Positions 59,505 to 64,000 of a stretch of DNA of 64,000 nt are shown here, one piece after another. The number at the start of each line of letters is the position of its first letter. Position 1 is the first letter of the stretch. Position numbers and translations under genes: made by a program. The notes below the pieces were generated by a model. The model worked only from the letters and a program-made list of their open reading frames with translations, did no database searches and was not told the origin of the DNA. Source of the stretch: Pseudisothecium myosuroides (taxonomy: Eukaryota; Streptophyta; Bryopsida; Hypnales; Lembophyllaceae). Location: positions 20,708,001 through 20,772,000 of the forward strand of contig OX637293.1 of assembly GCA_951799445.1 (NCBI GenBank), written 5' to 3'.

Positions 59505-60407
59505 AAGTCCCGGGGCTCACATCCACCTAACCGCCGGGGGACGCCTCCGACACCCACCAAGAAGAACACGCCAGAACCGGAAGGGAAACCTGAAGGAGAA
59601 CCGGAACAGAGACCGGATGAGGCGGAAACTTCAGGAAAGAAGAAAAAAAAGGATCTGTTCGAACAGTTGATCGGCATCCTCTGCAACATCCGAGCGGATT
59701 GGGAGGTGAAGAGGGCGATCCTTACGGAGATAAGAAGGCTCGTGGGAGCGGAACCGGATCTCGACTTGACAAAGAAGGTCGCTGACTGCATCACCAATCC
59801 GGAGGAGACCCGGAAGTTGGAGTCAGAGGTACGTCGACTTCAAGAGGAAGTCGACACCTTGAAGCTTGAGGCGTTCGGCCTCAAGGAGGATATTACCGCC
59901 ACTAAAGAGATGGCGGATGAAGTGAAGAAAGTGGCCGATGACGTGAAGGCCACCTTCGGCGAAACCGGATCGATGGCTGTGCGGGCCAGGCTGTTCGATG
60001 AAGGGGTGCTGAAGGACAACAAGCTGTCTAGCGCAAAGTTGGTCCGGATCCTGGGCAACTTTGCTGAGCAGGTGGAAACGTCGTTGGTGGGAGCTCGTGA
60101 GGCTGCGAACCGGATGGAGGAGAGCAGCTCAAAGTTGACCGGAATGCTCAACACCGGAAAAGATATCTGTCTCTCGGATTTGTCTCTGCCTGAGTTTTCC
60201 TTGGGTCAACCGGAGCAGAAGACGTGGAAGGGACAGACACCCCAGTCGAAGAAATCCAACGAGGGACAGAGCAAACCGGAACATATCGAGATTACGACCT
60301 CGCCGGAATCAGGGGTTCGAAATCCGGCTGAGGGCGAACAGAGTCGGAACCTGACAGACGTGTTCAAGAAAATGGACGCGGATGTCGCAGGACCTAGCGG
60401 TAGTTAG
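59505..60407 (+). CDS. Gag-like coiled-coil protein, 5'-truncated retroelement
   Basis: The frame enters without an ATG near the edge of the fold-back element and runs to a stop at 60407. It starts Pro/Glu-rich (TPTKKNTPEPEGKPEGEPEQ), then KKKKKDLFEQLIGILCNIRADWEVKRA, a long coiled coil (RKLESEVRRLQEEVDTLKLE...KKVADDVKATF), a second helical block (AKLVRILGNFAEQVETSLVG), and a Ser/Thr/Glu-rich tail. GC and codon use stand apart from the AT-rich flanks. This layout and the LTR-like DNA that follows point to the structural (gag-type) protein of a plant LTR retroelement. No zinc knuckle, protease or polymerase is seen. A host gene is less likely. Confidence 0.5.
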   Translation, partial: KSRGSHPPNRRGTPPTPTKKNTPEPEGKPEGEPEQRPDEAETSGKKKKKDLFEQLIGILCNIRADWEVKRAILTEIRRLVGAEPDLDLTKKVADCITNPEETRKLESEVRRLQEEVDTLKLEAFGLKEDITATKEMADEVKKVADDVKATFGETGSMAVRARLFDEGVLKDNKLSSAKLVRILGNFAEQVETSLVGAREAANRMEESSSKLTGMLNTGKDICLSDLSLPEFSLGQPEQKTWKGQTPQSKKSNEGQSKPEHIEITTSPESGVRNPAEGEQSRNLTDVFKKMDADVAGPSGS

Positions 60408-61350
60408 GAAGTTTTGAGTTTAGATTTTTCTAGGACCGGATCCGGTTTAGGATCTAGCTAGTAGGACCGGATCCGGAAAAGGATCTAGCCAGTAGGATAA
60501 GGCCGGAAATCTCGTGTGGATTTCCTGGCCCTTTTTGCCGATTGTACAGTTAGCAAAAATGTATATAAAACCAGTCCCTTGGACGGGATCTGGGAGTCTT
60601 CTTCGTGCAAATTCTCGTGTATTTTCTATTTGCCCTCGTCTCATGTTTCTTCCTTGTGTTGGCCAGAATATGTGGTGAAGAGTTAGGAAAGTGCGTGAGT
60701 ATGTTATGATTGATTTCTCCCCTTGGTGTTTTGTTTTGATTCTAAGTGCATGCGAGCGGGTTGTGAAGAGTTGGGAGTGAACTTCAATTCCTCAGCATCT
60801 CTAAGGTTTAGCATTCCGGGTGGGAAAACCGTTGTTAGGCTAGACGGATAGGGAGGAATTCCTTAGTTGTGCTAGAACTCTTGGGTGGGAAATCTGGTTG
60901 AGTGTCCGAACTCCTGTGAGGTCTTACTGCTGTAGTGGCAAACGGAAAATCCTTGGTAGTTGCTGGAACGGATGGATGCACTTGCAGCCGCCTAGTTCCG
61001 TACGGTTGGGACTTAGCCTCAAGGTCGTTCTAGTATGAGAGGGTCGTACGGGGGGTCTTTGTGTGACCTGTGATCCGGATTGACGTTCGGATTGCTGTGA
61101 AAGATCAAACCGGATCCAGATTAGATTAGGAAAGGAAGGGAAGAGAGAAGTGGGTCTTCAGCCACTATAATTCATGGAAGGAGTGTCTAGCCTGCCACTC
61201 TCAATTACAAGAGGCAAACCCTCTGATGGTGAAACAGAGGTTAATTCAAACCGGATAGGCTATTGGCGTTAAACTAGATCGGAGCGGATCAGTCTAGAAG
61301 TGGTACCCAAGACTGGAAGTGGAGAAGTCTTGGGGTTGCGACAGATTGGC
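60408..61350 (+). mobile_element. LTR-like region downstream of the gag-like ORF
   Basis: Contains repeated ACCGGATCCGG words, a TATATAAAACC at about 60560 followed by a CT-rich leader, and near 61350 a GATTGGCGAACCAGG block that resembles a primer-binding-type start. No partner repeat is in the window, and exact ends are not determined. Confidence 0.4.
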
Positions 61351-61399
61351 GAACCAGGTAGGCTCCTGGAGCAGAAGGTGGAGAGGACAGGGTTATCAT

Positions 61400-63010
61400 T
61401 TTTGTGTGTTGGGTTGTTTCCGGTTTTAGTAGAGGACCAGAAAAGGATAGTTTGAAAGACTGACTGAGCTTAGGATCGTGAATAGGTTAGATACTTCATA
61501 GGATCTCGTGGGTTCAATCTCTAGGGTCATTTTTGTTATGCTTTAGAGGGTTTTTGGGAGTATAATAGGGGAATTGCTTGTCCTGTGCTGCGACAACGGG
61601 ACACTCACAATCAATTTAAAGCATGCATGCTTGAGAAGACGTTCATCTGAGCTAAAATCAGTAGAGCATAACATTGCATGGAATTCATTCAATAAGGAAT
61701 CATGAGAATTACCTTCTTGTTTCGAGGGCATACTGGAATGCGGACCTACACGAGACGACTGATTTTCAATGAAATGCATGATGTATTCATGCAGTTGTCA
61801 CGGAATGCACGCACAACACAATGAAGGCATCTCAATAGTCCTTGCATGCGCATGAATTCTTAAAGTTCAAAATGACAACAAATCAGCGTGCGTCCACGCT
61901 TACTTGAACTTGCACTTGCATGTTGACGTGCAGGGGCGCGCATTGCGTTTGCAGGTACCCGATTCTCCATTGCTTGCTTTTTGGCGTGTAGTGGCGAACC
62001 TGCGCAGTATCAAATATTCGACCTTAGTAGAAGATCCGCAACCTTGATATTCAAAAATGCAAACAAGGTACTCGAAATTTCAACTGCAAGTGCAATGGAC
62101 GCTAACCTGGAGTGGTGACACCCTCAATGAATTCCCGAATTCCGTAGAACAGTATACGCTAGCTGCAATTGCTATAAGATGTCGTCACTATTGAATGCTC
62201 CGGCCTCAGGTTCCGTGATTTGCAGGTCCTTCGCTGTGTGATTCTCATCGGCTGCGCAGTTGCCTTCTTCAGAATGACACCCAACCTCCGCGCCTCCAGT
62301 GTAATATTGCGTCCGTAATTTTATATTTTTTTGGCTTAAACCGCCGCTTCCCCATAATCTTGCGCTCAAAATCCAATTAACAAGCGCTTCTGGAATCGTG
62401 AAATCTTGGTTTCCGCTTGAAGCGCTGCTATTTTGACTGCGTACTTTATGTTTCACTATTTTCTATTCAGCGTCACTATTCCTGCCGCAGCACCGCTGTT
62501 TTTGTTGTGCCACCTCCACCTCCATGTAGGTTTGGTGGTTCCCAACTCTTGTTGGTGTGAACACATGAGTGCTTTCTAGAGAAATAACGCCCTCTACTGC
62601 CGATTTTTGCTCCCAGTGAGAACGTACCATTAGTTGTATATGAAGGACATGAACGGAAGATGCATGTAGCCTTCTAAGAGCTTGTTTTTGGAGCACTTCT
62701 TTAGTTCAAGAGTGAAACCTATCCAGTGTAGGATGTCATTTAGTTGAGGATGAATAATACTTCTGAATTTCAAAGCTTTTGTTTCCTTGATTTATTATTC
62801 AGTCTGTGAAGCCCTAATGTAGTTGCAACCTACTATTGTCCTGAATCTTGCATTTGCTTTAAGTCATGCCAATTGTAGAAAACCTTCCATCCAACAATAA
62901 TTATTAGTTGCATCTGCTGCGCATGTTTTGTAATGTAAAAAAAAGTAGACATGTTCAAAGTCAAATAAAAAAAGGTCTTATGATCCACAAAAAATAAAAA
63001 ATTTATCAAA
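61400..63010. other. Mixed flank, no clear gene
   Basis: A minus-strand frame at 62696-62172 is open apart from a TAG at 62465-62463 and reads somewhat protein-like (IPEALVNWILSARLWGSGGL), but no family is recognised and chance is possible. Confidence 0.25.
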
Positions 63011-63016
63011 GAATAA

Positions 63017-63258
63017 ATGCCATATTTAACTACTTTTGGACTTTTAAGGAAATTTCTAGACTTTGTCTATTGAGAGATCTTTCGATGTTATAGATATCTA
63101 AAATCTAAACTTGTTGTACATTTTTCAAACCACCTAGTTTAAAGTCTATATCATTTCTAAATTCATAAAATCTATAGAAGTCAAAATCTACAATTGTTTT
63201 AGATGTCCCTTTACCAATTCTGGACTTTGCAAAGTCTAAAAATAGTTAAATATGGCAT
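63017..63258. mobile_element. 242-bp MITE with ATAA duplication
   Basis: Perfect ends ATGCCATATTTAACTA and the complement at the right. ATAA at 63013-63016 and 63259-63262. Inner pairs of GGACTTT/AAAGTC words. Same target word and ATG start as the 195-bp MITE at 8053, so possibly the same transposase class. A decayed left end lies near 25896. Confidence 0.75.
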
Positions 63259-64000
63259 ATAATCAAAATTGCATGCATCTAAGTTAATTGGCATCCCAAA
63301 CTGTATCAATTGTTATTCTTTCTTCAAATTTTGTTCACAAAGTGTTGTGGGCTTTAAAATAAAAGGCATGAATAAACCAAATATTGATAAACTAAATAAC
63401 AAAAAATTGATGGAACATTGACAAAAGATTGACAAGTTTGGACAACTTGATAAGGCGGGCTCCTAACATATGCTTGCTATCATTTTTAAGAATTTTTCGT
63501 CAAAAAATTGTCATTTGGGACCCCTTTTCCTTATAGTGTTTAGAGGAATTTATTCTATTTAACCAACATGGTTGAAAATTGTCTTTTTGATTTGACCAAT
63601 GTTCCATATTTCATTTTTGGAATTTTACATGTGCAAGCCATATAGAATAGCCAAGTAAACGTAGCTATCAATCTTGAAAATTTTGAGAATGATGTGGTAA
63701 GCTCTGCTGTGCATGCTTCTTATTCCAATCCATTTAGCTTAAATGCATCTTTATTTTTAATTTTATACTAGTAATAGTTTAAATATTTTTACTTCTTGAT
63801 ATTTCTTTGATTGTGCACAATATAAAGGTGGTTGTTAATTAGAGGAGAGAAAAGAACAATTGGATATCAAGGTGGCCTTGTCTAATACTTTTGGCTTTAG
63901 GGGCCAAAATTCTTCCATCCTTTTTGCCTTGTATAGTCCCCTACCAAAAGTTTCCGTGATTCTAATTTGGACCACTCGGTTTTCTTTGCAGAATGTAAAA

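Noticed and set aside
59480..59797. Minus-strand 105-residue ORF
   Set aside because: Antisense shadow of the gag-like coding sequence.
1..64000. tRNA or rRNA genes
   Set aside because: I saw no convincing cloverleaf or rRNA core sequence by eye; a tRNAscan or Infernal run would be decisive.

Overview
The window looks like nuclear DNA of a land plant that is rich in transposons and AT-rich. The evidence is two intron-containing genes of recognisable plant type (an oil-body-associated protein of the OBAP/DUF1264 family and the complex III hinge protein QCR6), a receptor-like/TKL-type kinase, and plant-style MITEs (Stowaway-like and Emigrant-like). The style suggests a non-seed plant (bryophyte, lycophyte or fern), but this is an impression and not something the sequence proves.

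Layout. Positions 900-1480 (-) hold an unrecognised coding remnant with one TGA. Positions 3.3-16.3 kb (-) hold one very long broken gene. Its pieces lie in order on one strand (16248-14542, 10197-8252, 8048-7922, 4077-3274) and are separated by three insertions: a 4.34-kb element flanked by GCGCT duplications (10198-14541), a 195-bp MITE flanked by ATAA (8053-8247), and a 3.8-kb CGGACG-rich element (4078-7921) that carries a large fold-back palindrome. In-frame stops of all three kinds plus frameshifts show decay. Positions 21.7-23.6 kb (-) hold the kinase gene with one in-frame TAG. Two small divergent unknown ORFs lie at 24.4-25.2 kb. OBAP is at 32.48-34.15 kb (+) in five exons, and QCR6 is at 34.80-37.13 kb (-) in four exons, tail to tail with OBAP. 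A serine/proline-rich nuclear-type protein of unknown family is at 42.85-44.32 kb (+). It sits between two fields of the same dispersed repeat, which runs forward at 38.5-42.0 kb and reversed at 46.5-49.2 kb. A 5'-truncated gag-like retroelement ORF with LTR-like DNA downstream is at 59.5-61.4 kb.

The most notable mobile-element signal is four dispersed copies (2254, 28350, 50135, 53109) of a 0.9-kb element. Each is flanked by TTAA and has terminal inverted repeats that start CCCCTAAA. This is the hallmark of piggyBac-type transposition, which is not commonly described in land plants.

The intact genes are housekeeping or metabolic (mitochondrial respiratory chain, lipid-body associated protein) and do not form a pathway. 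Most of the rest of the window is layered transposon debris.
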